64,000 bases of DNA, taken from Nephromyces sp. MM_2019. Taxonomy: Eukaryota; Apicomplexa; Aconoidasida; Nephromycida. The notes beneath the pieces were generated by a model that was not told where the DNA came from, made no database searches, and saw only the letters and a list, made by a program, of their open reading frames with translations. The stretch is taken from assembly GCA_015657535.1 (NCBI GenBank), contig JADHZB010000890.1, positions 1 through 64,000 on the forward strand, read 5' to 3'. Both the position numbers and the translations under genes were made by a program. Shown here in pieces: positions 50,270 through 61,675 of this stretch (the stretch's first letter is position 1; the number at the start of each line of letters is the position of its first letter).

Positions 50270-52525
50270 AATTAAATCCTAAGCTGACATTTGATCATAC
50301 TTTTTTATAACAACCATCTTCCAAAGCATAAAAGAACTAATACTTGTTCACATAAGATATCTTAAAACACTTGTAAACAAAAAATTTTATTTTATATACA
50401 CGATTTGCAAGAAAGTCATTAAGAAACATGTACTAAACTAAGAGTGTTTATAGTCTATTTGATTTTATATATCTTTGAAAAAAATCAAAAAATATAAAAA
50501 GATATAAAACACATAATATATTGTCACGAATCTTGTAGCTATATAAGTAGTAAATTTTATTTCTCAAAAAGTTAGCATTTATTCAAAACATATAAGATGT
50601 TAAGTTAAAGTAAATAGTTGAAGAAGTAAAAAAACTATCACAACGTAGGGCTTAATGTTTTTATCTATGTTTGCTACAATTAACTATATTGTTGACAAAA
50701 CTTAATTGACTTCATAATATCAACGATTAGTCCTTCAAGAATGCTAAACTTATAAAAGTTTTAATATTTAATCATATTTGAATATTATGTATATATGCAG
50801 ATTTATATAATTTTTGCAATAAAACAAAATCTGATAAGGATGAAATTTGTCATACCTATAAAATAAATAATGTGACTTACATAGATAATGAGTAAGGTGT
50901 ATACACATGGTGAAATACAAATAATATAAAGAATTTACATAATTTAGAAATTTTAAATTTGGTGATTCAATGAGTCATTTTTAGATAGTATTCTGATATA
51001 TTTAAAACAGCACAAAAAAATAGATTTCCTTAAGAATATGTTTTAAGAAATAAGTCAGATTTATAGAACCAAATTACCTAGTTACATATTAAGAATTACC
51101 AATATATGAGGAGTACTTATTTGCAAGTTATGCTTTGTTAGAAATTAGAATGTAGTAATAGTAGGCCTGAATAAAATTTTAATGAATGAGTTTTTAATAG
51201 TTAAATTTTCAACGATTATATATACACACACACATGTACAAAATATTAAATAAGTCAACACTTTCAGTGTTTTATAATTTCAAAATAAATGAACAATATT
51301 ACACCTGTGCACATACTAGTTACCTGTTACAAAAATTTACTTTTTACACTTAAAATTTAGGTGTTGAGTTTGCACTACATAAATATATATATATATATAT
51401 ATATGTATGCGTGTGTGTGTGTATATATATATGTATTCAATTACTTATTATGCACCCCTATTTATGTATAAATACAGGCTTGCTTTTGCAAACATATTGA
51501 TTAATGTTTATATATTATTGTCTATTTGTGAAAATATAATGCATGTGCCAGTGAAAAATGTTTAAAATAATTTTAATGTTTAGGTTAGGATTTGAAGATA
51601 TAAGATAAATCAAAAACATAAACAAAGCATGAAGTTTTTATTATAAAATTTAGCACCAGAGCAATACCTAATTTGATAACAGAAAGCTTTTAAGAACTAA
51701 GTCAAATATTTAAATTTTTATTACCACAACAACAAACGGCATAACTATACCTGATTGATCCTATCCTCCACATTTATTTTTAAATAATATGTATAAACCT
51801 TTTTTTAAATATATAAAAATATATATATATAATCTGAAAGAATACACCTAACTCTTAAAATTTCAATGAACATGGTGAACACATTTTAAAAATAATGGTT
51901 ATACTATAAAATAATGGTTACACTATAAAATAATGGTTACACTATAAAATAATGGTTATACTAAGAGACTAAATAATTTTGCTGCACAATTGGCTTGATA
52001 ATTAATCATATACTAAAACGTTTTTCACATTGGGTAATTTATATATATTTATATATATAATTTTTAATTAACTCAAATTATAGTTAGCTCTCCACTTTTT
52101 GTGATCTCAAAAAGGTATTCCCTACCCGCATTTGTATTGATAAATTACTAATTTCACTCCTGCAAATTTATCCAATTTCAACTTGGTGTCCTCTACCCAA
52201 CTGAGAATTTTACAGCATAATTCCCTCCTCGCAATCCTAAGATATTTGAATTAGGTGTTCCCCATATATCTTAGAGGTGTGCTTGATATCCTCCCCCAAT
52301 AAAAGATAACAGACACCACTAATAATGACAAATTACACATATTTATATACAAAGGTGTCTATACTCTCGAGACATAAATCCTGGTTCAATGGGCCAAATC
52401 ACACCGAGTGACTAAACCAGTGCTTGGATCCATACATTATATATATAATTACAAGTATTGATTTAACCAACCAAGTTGAACTACTCACGCAGATATTACC
52501 TCTTTCACACCAAAAATTCTTCAGC
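50270..52525. other. AT-rich spacer with microsatellites
   Basis: No gene supported. Holds (TA)n then (TG)n at about 51378-51435, a 19-bp tandem repeat at 51891-51963, and a pyrimidine-rich promoter-like stretch from 52090 to 52420. Confidence 0.55.
51891..51963. repeat. 19-bp tandem repeat, about 4 copies
   Basis: Units of AATAATGGTTAYACTATAA start at 51891, 51910, 51929 and 51948, differing only at one T/C position. The last copy is truncated. In intergenic DNA; no function evident. Confidence 0.9.
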
Positions 52526-54220
52526 ATGTTAAGAAATCCATCTATGTACTATATAAAACCCGATGAACCAGAAGACTTATCTTATAACTCAAGCAAGAAG
52601 CCCTTCCTCAAGAGGAGGTCGGGCCTTGTAAAACTTATGCACCGTATAGATAATGCCCAAGCTTCTGTGCGTGAAAGTTACACACCACCCCCACATTTCA
52701 ATAGTGGCTTACAAGACCACTGCCGAGGTGTTGGGCTTGGTGGCGAACTTAAAAGGCAGTTCAGGTCGGCTAGCTTGACATCCAAGGCATCTTTCACCCC
52801 CTCGTACACAAGACAAGGATCCTTAACTAAGGATACTCTACAACCTCAACCCGAAAGTAAGAAGGCATTCACTTGCATGAACATTCTGCTTGGGGTGTAT
52901 TTGAGCTTCATTGTGTGCAAAATCCTTATTTGATGTGTGCATAAATTAACATCATTGATTTATTTTCAACCTTTAATGAAGACTAAGAGATATGTGAACG
53001 TGTATATAATCTCGCATACACACTATAGGCATATACTTGTGTTCTACCTTTAATACCTACTTAAAACTATGTACATTTTGCGTTTTTTCTACCTTTCATC
53101 TACAATGGAAAACAGTTTATATACAGTGTTTATGTATTTCTATAGTGATTTTCTTTTGTTTTATAGAATATTTGAACAACCTTTATAATTTTTAGGAATT
53201 AACCAACATTTTACTCCCAGCTTAACTCGACTTGGTGCTCGCCTACAAGATCGATCTCTCTTCTCAGAAAATATTCCTCCTCAAAAATTAGCATCTCTAG
53301 TTAGAACTAATCATACGTATCGGAACAATATACTTAACAACAATTTCAACCACAAGGAGTTTGGAATGGGAGGTGAGTCTTACCAAGACAATCAAGGGCT
53401 TAGTCCAGATCCAATGAATACACATAGGGAAGATCTCTACAATGAGAATATTACAGGACAACACCCCAAGATAATAAGAACACACATAGCCAACCCAATT
53501 ATTAGATCAAATCAATATGAATCTAGCAATAATTTGACTCATTATGAAGCTCCCAGTACAAAAAATTTACTAACTAGGGGCTCTAGCAAGCGCTACCACA
53601 GCAATTCAAGACAATTTGATAGTGATAGCTCACATGATGGACGTAGCTCTTTCCTCAAGCTCACCAAAAGTTTGAAAAAGAATAACACAACAAGCAAAAA
53701 CAGGCTTAGCAATGTACATACGATTCAATCAAGCCTCAATTACACACCCAAATCAATCAATCGCAAAAGCCCGAAATTTTCATTCAACCAAAGTGCCCCA
53801 AAACCCCTACAACCTCTCAACCCAAAAATTTACGAGTTTTTCTCAGATTATAACACAAGGAGTCATCCAATTTCATCACCTCTCAAACGACATCCTACAC
53901 CAACAGAAATTAGATCAAAGATTGACAATCGCTCACCTGTCTCTCCATCACTAGGTTCAATTGACACATTCTCATCTAGGCAAAGCACCTCTGCATCTAC
54001 CTCTCATTATCTTAGGGATGAAGATGGAAATTTTAATACACACGCACATGCTAGAGACTTCTTGAATAAGGACCCTAAGATAACATTGAAGCCTACACAA
54101 GATAAAAAAAAGAATAAGACATCCCCTGTATCCTTAATTGTGAGTATAATACTTATTCTTATCCTACTACGAGTTTGTTTCCACATCAATGGGAGGCTTA
54201 TTATAGATCATGACATCTAA
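52526..54220 (+). CDS. Basic Ser-rich tail-anchored membrane protein, 2 exons
   Basis: Exon 52526-52856 ends at a consensus donor (GTAAGA) and joins in phase to exon 53196-54220 after TTTTTAG, giving 451 residues. Not recognised as a family. The body is basic, rich in Ser, Asn, Thr and Pro, and looks disordered. Related motifs flank the splice (SKASFTPSYTRQGSL before it, FTPSLTRLGARLQD after), supporting the join. A single hydrophobic span near the end (SPVSLIVSIILILILLRVCF) with a short tail makes it tail-anchored, so ER, nuclear envelope or another organelle membrane. Reading through the donor instead gives a 135-residue form that also ends in a hydrophobic segment (NILLGVYLSFIVCKILI then TGA), so two tail-anchored isoforms are possible. 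The ATG at 52526 is chosen; an upstream in-frame TTG is not used. Confidence 0.72.
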
Positions 54221-55027
54221 AATATGTATTCCATTATACATACAAAGTTGATAAGGTTATGTAATTTACAAATACTGATATATTTAATTAAGGAAGCTAA
54301 ACATAGATACACACTTGAGAAAAGGATACCTCATACACACACATATCTATATAAACACTTGTCTATGTTACTTAATTCACAAGCTAACAATTTTACTATT
54401 TCACCTAGACCTACACACAACTTTGGCATCTAACTTAAATATAAATACAACTTTAATATCTAATTTATACTCATATACAACTTTGAAATCTGACTTACAG
54501 TCACATACAACTTTGATGTATAACTTACAGTCACATACAACTTTGATGTATAACTTACAGTCGCATAAAACTTTGATATCTAACTTATACTGACGCACAA
54601 TTTTTAAATCTAATTTGCACAAACAAACTTTGATATCTAATTTACACACACCCATAGCTTTGATAACTAATTTCATACTTGCAACTTTTAAATCAAAGTT
54701 ACACAAATATATAGCGCTATAATATTTTTTATATTTGATTCAAGAATTTTATTAAAAAAACATTTATATTGTATAATGATTAACTTTATTTTTTGAACAT
54801 TCCTAAAAATTATTAAATTAGATAAATCTTGATTATTGAACAAATACAATTTATATCCAAAGAATATAACGAGTAGATCAACGCACACTTTTATCGTTTA
54901 GAATAAGATCAAAATATTAAGAGATTATATAAATAGTTAGGGGATGGTGTTTCAATCAAGAAAACTTCTCAATTTAATAAAAAAGTTAAGTAAAACAATT
55001 CTTCAATTTCCTTAATTATCTAATAGA
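54221..55027. other. Spacer with degenerate 30-bp minisatellite
   Basis: Convergent region between the tail-anchored gene and eS19. The middle is a decayed 30-bp tandem array (next entry). The frames at 54315-54593 (plus) and 54401-54706 (minus) are products of that array. Confidence 0.6.
54420..54690. repeat. Degenerate 30-bp tandem repeat
   Basis: Roughly nine diverged copies with a period near 30 bases; the clearest are AACTTTGATGTATAACTTACAGTCACATAC-like units at about 54480-54570 (core AACTTTGATGTATAACTTAC). Because 30 is a multiple of three, both strands stay open: the plus frame reads TTLMYNLQSH repeats, the minus frame CKLYIKVVCD repeats. Probably non-coding. Confidence 0.8.
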
Positions 55028-55777
55028 TTAAGCTCTTGTTATTTGTGAGGCAATGTGATCCATTTGTTTTCTGCCTGCACTTGACAACTGTCTTCCTCTA
55101 AATTAAAAGATAGATAAAAAATAAATTTATCAATTAATTATAATTAACATGGCCATATGTTACATCTTTAAATATCAAATATGTTATGAACAAATAATGT
55201 ATTAATATGTTTATAAGCACATAGGGTGTCAAAATGGTACACATACTTATGAAGGCAAATTCGATGTGCTTATATATAGAGAAATCCAATTGACATGTAT
55301 ATATAGCCATCATCAATGCAATGTATATACATACATGCTACAGAGAGGTATACACATTGTATAGAAAACTGTAATTATTATGCAAGTGTCTCACCCATCA
55401 GTTCCAGCAGATAAAAGATCAAGTTTCTCACATTCCATAAGGATGTGTCTGATGATTTTGCCCGAGGCCTTCTGTGTGCAAGAAGGTTGAGTACCCCTCC
55501 TGTATTTGCTGCTGAAGCATTTTTGGAGTGTGCCTACACCTACATTTGGCCTTATGTATATGTGCCTCATAACGGCGGCTGCTCTGTAATACATCCAATC
55601 GCTGTCATAGGGTGCTAATTCCTTTGAAACGCTTGTCTTGACATATAGAGCCCAACTGGGTGTCTTAAATTCGGTGGAGTTTTTCAAGAATTTTGCATAT
55701 TTTTCAATGAAACGATCGGCCGCTACATCCTTCACAGTTTTGGCCTCAGGTTCTTTAAATGTCTTGTAAATATCCAT
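55028..55777 (-). CDS. RPS19: Small-subunit ribosomal protein eS19, 2 exons
   Basis: Exons 55777-55395 and 55097-55028 join in phase to 150 residues (human RPS19 145). eS19 is a 40S head protein needed for late small-subunit maturation. Seen: TVKDVAADRFIEKYAKFLKN matching VKDV...FV.A.A.FLK; PSWALYVKT; KELAPYDSDWMYYRAAAVMR then HIYIRPNVGVGTL, which follows human KELAPYDENWFYTRAAS..RHLYLR...GVG; then the second-exon close GRQLSSAGRKQMDHIASQI matching GRKLTPQGQRDLDRIAGQV. Reading through the donor adds stop at once, so the short second exon is needed. Intron length is 297 bases. Confidence 0.97.
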
Positions 55778-58700
55778 TTTGAAAATCTATAAATAAAAAA
55801 TGAGCATCAATATAGTGGTATGCATATGTAGTATATAGGATAGTAGGCGCAAGGGGGTGTAGGGTATGTAGGCTATGGAATATGTATCAAGATAGGTGTT
55901 TAGAGCAAATGGTTTAGTGTGTATGTTTAGGTATTATGTTTTGAAAATATATAAATACGTAGTTGTTTCTATACAGTCAACTAGGAGTGGTTAAACAGTT
56001 TAAAATGGTATTTCACACATATTAAGTGGTTGGCCTTATGTATTTTTCCAAATTCTAGGTGGATTAAATAGCTCATGTTTCAAATATTAAACAAAAACAA
56101 ATAGAAAGAAATCAATGGTAAAATTTAATGTATATTCCCTATATTTTGATTAACATATACTAATTCAAAACCTTTAGCTCTAAACCCTAATCTGTTTGTA
56201 GTATATGTCAACTTAATTCAGACAAAGAATAGTACATCATCAACCAATATATATTTGTTTATAAATGTGAATTGGACACGGATCAAAGAATAGGCTCAAA
56301 ATGTATGTGAAGAAAGTGTGTTAGTGTGTGGTACACAAGAATACATGTGTGAAGCAGAACATATTTAATATATGTTGGTATGGAGTGTAATGCATATATA
56401 GAGTACAAGATGTGTATGTGGCATCTATAATATTCATGTATAACACCTGTATGATATGTTTGTAATGAGTATCTACAGTCTAATGTGTGGGTAATGTTGT
56501 GTGTAAGTTATAAAAGTGTGTAATGTCAAAGTAGGTTGGGTAAGAATTTCAAGAAGAGGTTTTGGTGTATCATATTAACTTACTGGGAAAGTAACAAAAG
56601 ATAAGGGAAGTAGCCGCAGAAGGAAGGAGCCAAGAAATATGAAAAGAGTAGAAGAAGAAAGATATAAATAAGATTCAACCAAAATTAAATTTTAATTTGA
56701 TAATTTGGTATAAATTTCACATAAACTGTTAACCGTTTTGATAAATTCAGTTTTGTATATATAATTTCATAGAAAGAAGAGTGTCAAATCATTGAATTCA
56801 CTACTAGGTAGTTTGTTACACACACATGTGTGTATTATAAACACTATTGTGCTAATATGTCAACCTCGATCATGCTTATTTAATAACACATCAAAGAAGA
56901 ACGTTTGCAACTCAATTTATATCTGGAAGCTATTTGTGTTTGGGGGGGTGGGGATAGATTGTGAGTATGTAGCATGTGAAGCCTGTGTAATCTGTGTATA
57001 GTGTGGTAGTGTGTGAGAGAGCGTGAGTAGTATTAGTCGAAAGTGTATAATGTCTATAGAGTGAAGCGTGTGTATTCTAGATTGGTTGCTTGATATGTAT
57101 ATATCTTTGTTGCCTATGTGTAAAATATATATGTTTATGTGTGTGTTATCTTTGTTGGCACATATTCTGTGTGTAAAACTATTGACATATGAGCTAGTAG
57201 ATTCACATGTATATATATATATATATGTGAATGTATAACAAGTGTAGTGTTTAGATGCCTATATGATACCTGTTGCACATTTAAGTATCGACATGTTTAA
57301 ATATCATATAGCATTATACCATTTTAAGCTACCCAATAACATTTTTAATTTAATTTGAAATTTACTTGTTGAAAATAATAACTTTAATCTGTGTAAAAAA
57401 AGATAACTTTGATTATTTGTATATTAAAAAAACATCGAATCTTGGATTTCAATGTAAGGGATTCCACAAATTAAATTATATTATGTTTTAGAGTAGTATA
57501 CTTAAACTTATATTTGCAACTTTGTTACTTAAATTTATCAAATATTTATAAATTTAAATATTTATGAATCTTATTAAAATAGGGTAGATTATATATGAAT
57601 AAACTTTCAGCCCAAAAAATTCTATTAATAAAGTCCTATTTACTATACAGTTTCACTTCATTTGAATTTATTTAGAAATTGTATTAATCTATGCATACTT
57701 CGAATATATAACGTTTTGTTTGTATGGCTTTATAATTTCTCTATATGTTACTGTGTTTTAATTCCGCCTGTATGGGTACTATGTAGATATTTGATTTTTA
57801 TGTGCATTTGTGTTGCCTGTGAATTTATCTTTTGGGTAGGTTTATATTGTGTGTGAGTTTAAATGTGTGTGCATTATGAATGTGTTTTTAGTGTGTTTGG
57901 ATTTTTCTTATGTGTTGATTTGTCTTGTGTGTGGATTCTTGTATTGTGTGTTTACATATGAGGTCTTTGTTTTGGTATGCGTGCCTACTGTAAGGTCCGT
58001 ATTTTTGTAAAGTGATCATTATTTTGTCTTATACATGTATTTTGTGTAATAAGAGCATATGTATTGTAATTTTTATTTCCAGTTCTTGTATATTTTGGCT
58101 ATTTATGGTTTACGATTTACTTTATTTCAATTTTATTCAATTCAACATTGGAATTTTATTTTGTGCTGTGTTAACTTTTGTTTGACTTCATCTTATTTCA
58201 AATTTATTTAATTGCCAATGTGTGCATAAACTTTGGTATTACATGCATGAGGACTGAATCACTACTATCTTTGAAATTTATATGAATTTCTAAAAATGAT
58301 AAAATTCCTATATATAAATAAAATTTTATTCAAGTAATCAATACTAGAAATAATTCATTTTATTGTGGAGTTTTTACTTATTTTGTAAATAATTTGTAAA
58401 TTCGATGACACTATCTATAGCTATAGCTCCATACATTGTACAAAAAATATGAATAATAAAGAAGTGATTTACTTATCATAAAAATTTCTGAGATATTTTA
58501 AATTTTATCAATTTAGGGATTATTTTATGGATTATTTATGAATAGCCTTACGAGAATTATCATTATTATAATAATAATTACTTAATTCAATTGAGTTTAT
58601 TAATTTAAATTCGAATTTAATTGTTTACAAATTTATTGTTTATGTGGGTATGAATTAACTTCTAGCTTTATATTAAGTATATTTTACTAAAACTAAGTTT

Positions 58701-59039
58701 ATTAGTATTTTGAAAAATAATTCAAGCTTCAGTATAAGTTTAAATAATTTTTGTGTGTGACTTAAGAAAGAGAAAGGTAATTGAATTATTAGTTGTCAAA
58801 AGTCAGCATCTTGTGAAATTTAAAAACTTGTGTTACAAATTTCAATTTCCTCATACTTTTTATACTTTACGCGGCATATAATAATCAATTTGATTATGCA
58901 GTTTATTGATAATGGTAAATACTCGTTGTAAATAGCACTTGGTATTTTAAACTTAACATGTGTAATTTCTGTAGTACAAGTGTAAAAATGCCAACAATTT
59001 GGGTAATAAGCCTTTACTAATAAATTTTATTACGGTCAG
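55778..59039. other. AT-rich spacer, TG-biased 55.8-58.0 kb
   Basis: The 5' flank of eS19 then long TG-biased DNA at about 56300-57250 and 57700-58000 with (TA)n near 57212-57228. Open frames at 56792-57001 and 57662-57856 are Cys/Val/Ile strings from TGTGTG repeats. No gene supported. Confidence 0.55.
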
Positions 59040-59825
59040 TCCAAAAGTTTAGTTGAGAACTCTTGAATTTTGGTTTCAAAGCTTTGTGGAGTATGTATGC
59101 ACACCACTTCAAACCATTAGATACACATCACACATGTTACTGATAACTTACTGATCGTAGCAACACAATGGCACAAAACGCACGCACTTGTCTAGGAAAC
59201 GCGCTTGCAGTTACACACACACGATTGTATACATATAACGCTTAGCTTTCATTCAACTGCTCGCAAATGGTAATAACAAGTTAATCTATTCAGGGATTTA
59301 TTTAGCACTTGCAGACATTAAAAAAAAAAGCACGACCATTTTAATAAGTGGTAGAACCAGTTATCAGTATGTAGGCACCAAGCAGGCCCACAAGATTTGC
59401 ATGCTTCTAAAAAATTTGTATTGACATCTTTAGCACCCACACGAAATCACACTCTACGAATCAACAAATACCACTTATTTGCACTAATTGCAAAAATATC
59501 AAACCAATGAGCTTGAAATGCTTATTCAATTTCTTTTTAACACGTGTAAGTCTAGCTCCATCAATTGTCTTTAACCTGCTAGGATTCTCTAAACATATCT
59601 AAATTCAAACAATTGCTTATAAATTCATTAAAACTCAACTAATTCCACCATGTATGTTATTTAACATAAATAAAAGTTTAAGCTTTGGTTTATTACAATT
59701 TTTATCAGCACACTACATATTTTTTCTTCATTTTTAATTCTGAGCTTCTTTCTTAAGGTAGGTTTACTCTCTTTGATAGTTAAAGCAACATTTTTGATAA
59801 CTTTAAAAAGAAATTTTTTCACCAT
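59040..59825 (-). CDS. Possible small multi-exon gene, unrecognised
   Basis: This patch is less AT-rich than its surroundings and holds several short minus-strand stretches with coding-like composition and splice signals. An ATG at 59825 starts MVKKFLFKVIKNVALTIKE and meets a GTAAAC donor; an in-phase acceptor near 59590 leads to SRLKTIDGARLTRVKKKLNK. Further down, a segment ending at a GTAAGT donor near 59150 could join one reading TPQSFETKIQEFSTKLLD then TGA at about 59036. I could not fix the middle exons or the frame with confidence, and no family is recognised. The first two exons are the best supported part; the product would be small and basic. Confidence 0.28.
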
Positions 59826-60280
59826 GAAATAAGTAGACGATATAAACCCCTAAAAAATGTTTAAGATACACTAAAAATAACTATCAGTCTAGTATTTATA
59901 TATTCAGCCTTTTTTTAAATTAATACTTCTATATTCTTTTTTTTTTAATACATAATAAATTCAATCATATCTTCTAGAGCAGTGTTTGTTAAATAATATA
60001 ATTGCAATAATATAGACATCAAATACACAGACATTAAGGCTGGTTTATTAATAATAAGCTTATTGTACATAAAGCAGCTATCTCTTAAGAACACTCGCCT
60101 CATTATAAAGTATATAAATTTTGCATGGAATGTAAAAATCTTTCTATCTTTCGTATTTATTATAAGATTTAAATGAATTTTTAAGAAAAATAAACACTAA
60201 AGAATAATAAATCCTTTATTGAAACACTTAATAATTACGATTTGTGATATTTTTTTTAGGAGAGGATAAATTCCATAAAA
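59826..60280. other. Spacer ahead of the transporter gene
   Basis: AT-rich. A T-rich acceptor-like sequence (TTTTTTTAG) ends at 60259, 21 bases before the transporter ATG, so an intron in the 5' UTR is possible. Confidence 0.5.
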
Positions 60281-61675
60281 ATGAATTCGCTTTCAACAAG
60301 CTCCGTAGAACTTACAGATAAAACTCAGAAAAGTCCAATAAATAACGACTCGAGTACAATAAAGAAATCAGACTATAATGCATTCTCATATAAGCTTTAT
60401 TCATCTTGGATTATTATTCCAATATATATGTTCTTCGTTGTCAATAGTGGTAGTATATACTGGGGATTCTCTGGAGGATTCAGAGAGATGTTTTTGAAAA
60501 TGGAGGCTTATGATTGGATTGATGATGTGCGCCAAGAAACTGCAATTGGTGTATTACTCACAGTAGCTAACCTTTCTAACCTGGTAGCAGACGGTGTAGC
60601 CGGTAATGTGCTTGATTATTTAGGTCCTCGATATACCTTGTTTGCCGGAGTTATCCTCCGTTTTTTAGGTTGGATTTGCCTGGGTGTTTCTAGCCAAACA
60701 CTACAACTATATGTAGTTGGTATGGCGTTGATTGGTGCAAGCACGGACTTAATCTACTTCCCATTTGTATCATGCGCAGCACTTTTCAATCAAAAAAGAG
60801 GCCTCATAGTATCTCTTTTGGGTGCCTCTATGAGTCTTAGCTCTATTGTACCTATTGGAATCTTTCAAGTATGGGATTCTCTCTTCACAAATTTATCATC
60901 ATTTGCCTACTTAGGAATATATTCTTCTGGTTGGTTAATCATGATGATGTTAGTTGCAATTTTCTTAACACCTGTCCAAAGTTTCGAATCCATTAAGAAA
61001 ATGAATCAGAGAGTACAGATGTCTACGAGCAATTCATTTGATCGATTCGAAACAATTTCAATTAACAGCCCAGTTCAAAATTTAAGCAGATCTGCCTTTC
61101 TTGCAAACTGGTTTAAACCACTCCTAAAACCCTCGTTCTTGTTAATAGTACCAGTAGGTTGTATCTTAATCCTTCGATCAGAATATGTACAAAGAACAAC
61201 AGCAATAGAAATACCCGAAACCTACGATTTGTGGGTAATTCTTTCTCCTTTAAGATTTTTCCCATGCATTATAATGGGTGAAATTTCGGACTTGATTGGA
61301 CACGTTAAGACTATGTTTTTAATGGAAGCTATTGCTGCAATAATATTCATTTCAAACTTTTTTACTGGGTTTGCTTCTGACTTTGTGACAACAATTGGTA
61401 TGTTTTTCTTCACTTCTTGGATAATGACTTCACAGTATGTCTTTATCTCCAAGACACAACCTGCAAATGAATTCGGTAGACTTAGTGGAGCAATATCGGT
61501 TATTGCCGGAGCTTTTCTGTTCTTAAATATCCTTATTGCCCCCCTAACTGAACAAGATACAGGAAGATTAATTGTTGGAATTTGTATGCTTTGTCTTAGT
61601 ATTGTCAACTCTATCATTTTAGGCAGTACATATCTCTTTGATTACAAGTTAACCTGGATATCTGGATTCAAATAA
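60281..61675 (+). CDS. Major facilitator transporter, SLC43/ApiAT-like
   Basis: A 464-residue single-exon frame. About 12 membrane spans can be counted, with a hydrophilic N-terminus (residues 1-45, Ser/Thr/Lys-rich) and a polar central loop at about 240-270. The first span region SSWIIIPIYMFFVVNSGSIY then WGFSGGFREMF, and the loop GNVLDYLGPRYTLFAGVILR between spans 2 and 3, fit the MFS motif D.LGPR and the SLC43/ApiAT group, whose apicomplexan members carry amino acids across the plasma membrane. Substrate cannot be told from sequence. A fungal FMP42-like or other SLC43 relative is the alternative. It is one of the few intron-free genes here. Confidence 0.9.
   Translation: MNSLSTSSVELTDKTQKSPINNDSSTIKKSDYNAFSYKLYSSWIIIPIYMFFVVNSGSIYWGFSGGFREMFLKMEAYDWIDDVRQETAIGVLLTVANLSNLVADGVAGNVLDYLGPRYTLFAGVILRFLGWICLGVSSQTLQLYVVGMALIGASTDLIYFPFVSCAALFNQKRGLIVSLLGASMSLSSIVPIGIFQVWDSLFTNLSSFAYLGIYSSGWLIMMMLVAIFLTPVQSFESIKKMNQRVQMSTSNSFDRFETISINSPVQNLSRSAFLANWFKPLLKPSFLLIVPVGCILILRSEYVQRTTAIEIPETYDLWVILSPLRFFPCIIMGEISDLIGHVKTMFLMEAIAAIIFISNFFTGFASDFVTTIGMFFFTSWIMTSQYVFISKTQPANEFGRLSGAISVIAGAFLFLNILIAPLTEQDTGRLIVGICMLCLSIVNSIILGSTYLFDYKLTWISGFK

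Noticed and set aside
61222..61617. Minus-strand frame of 131 codons
   Set aside because: Antisense shadow of the transporter gene, which has a clear membrane-protein pattern.
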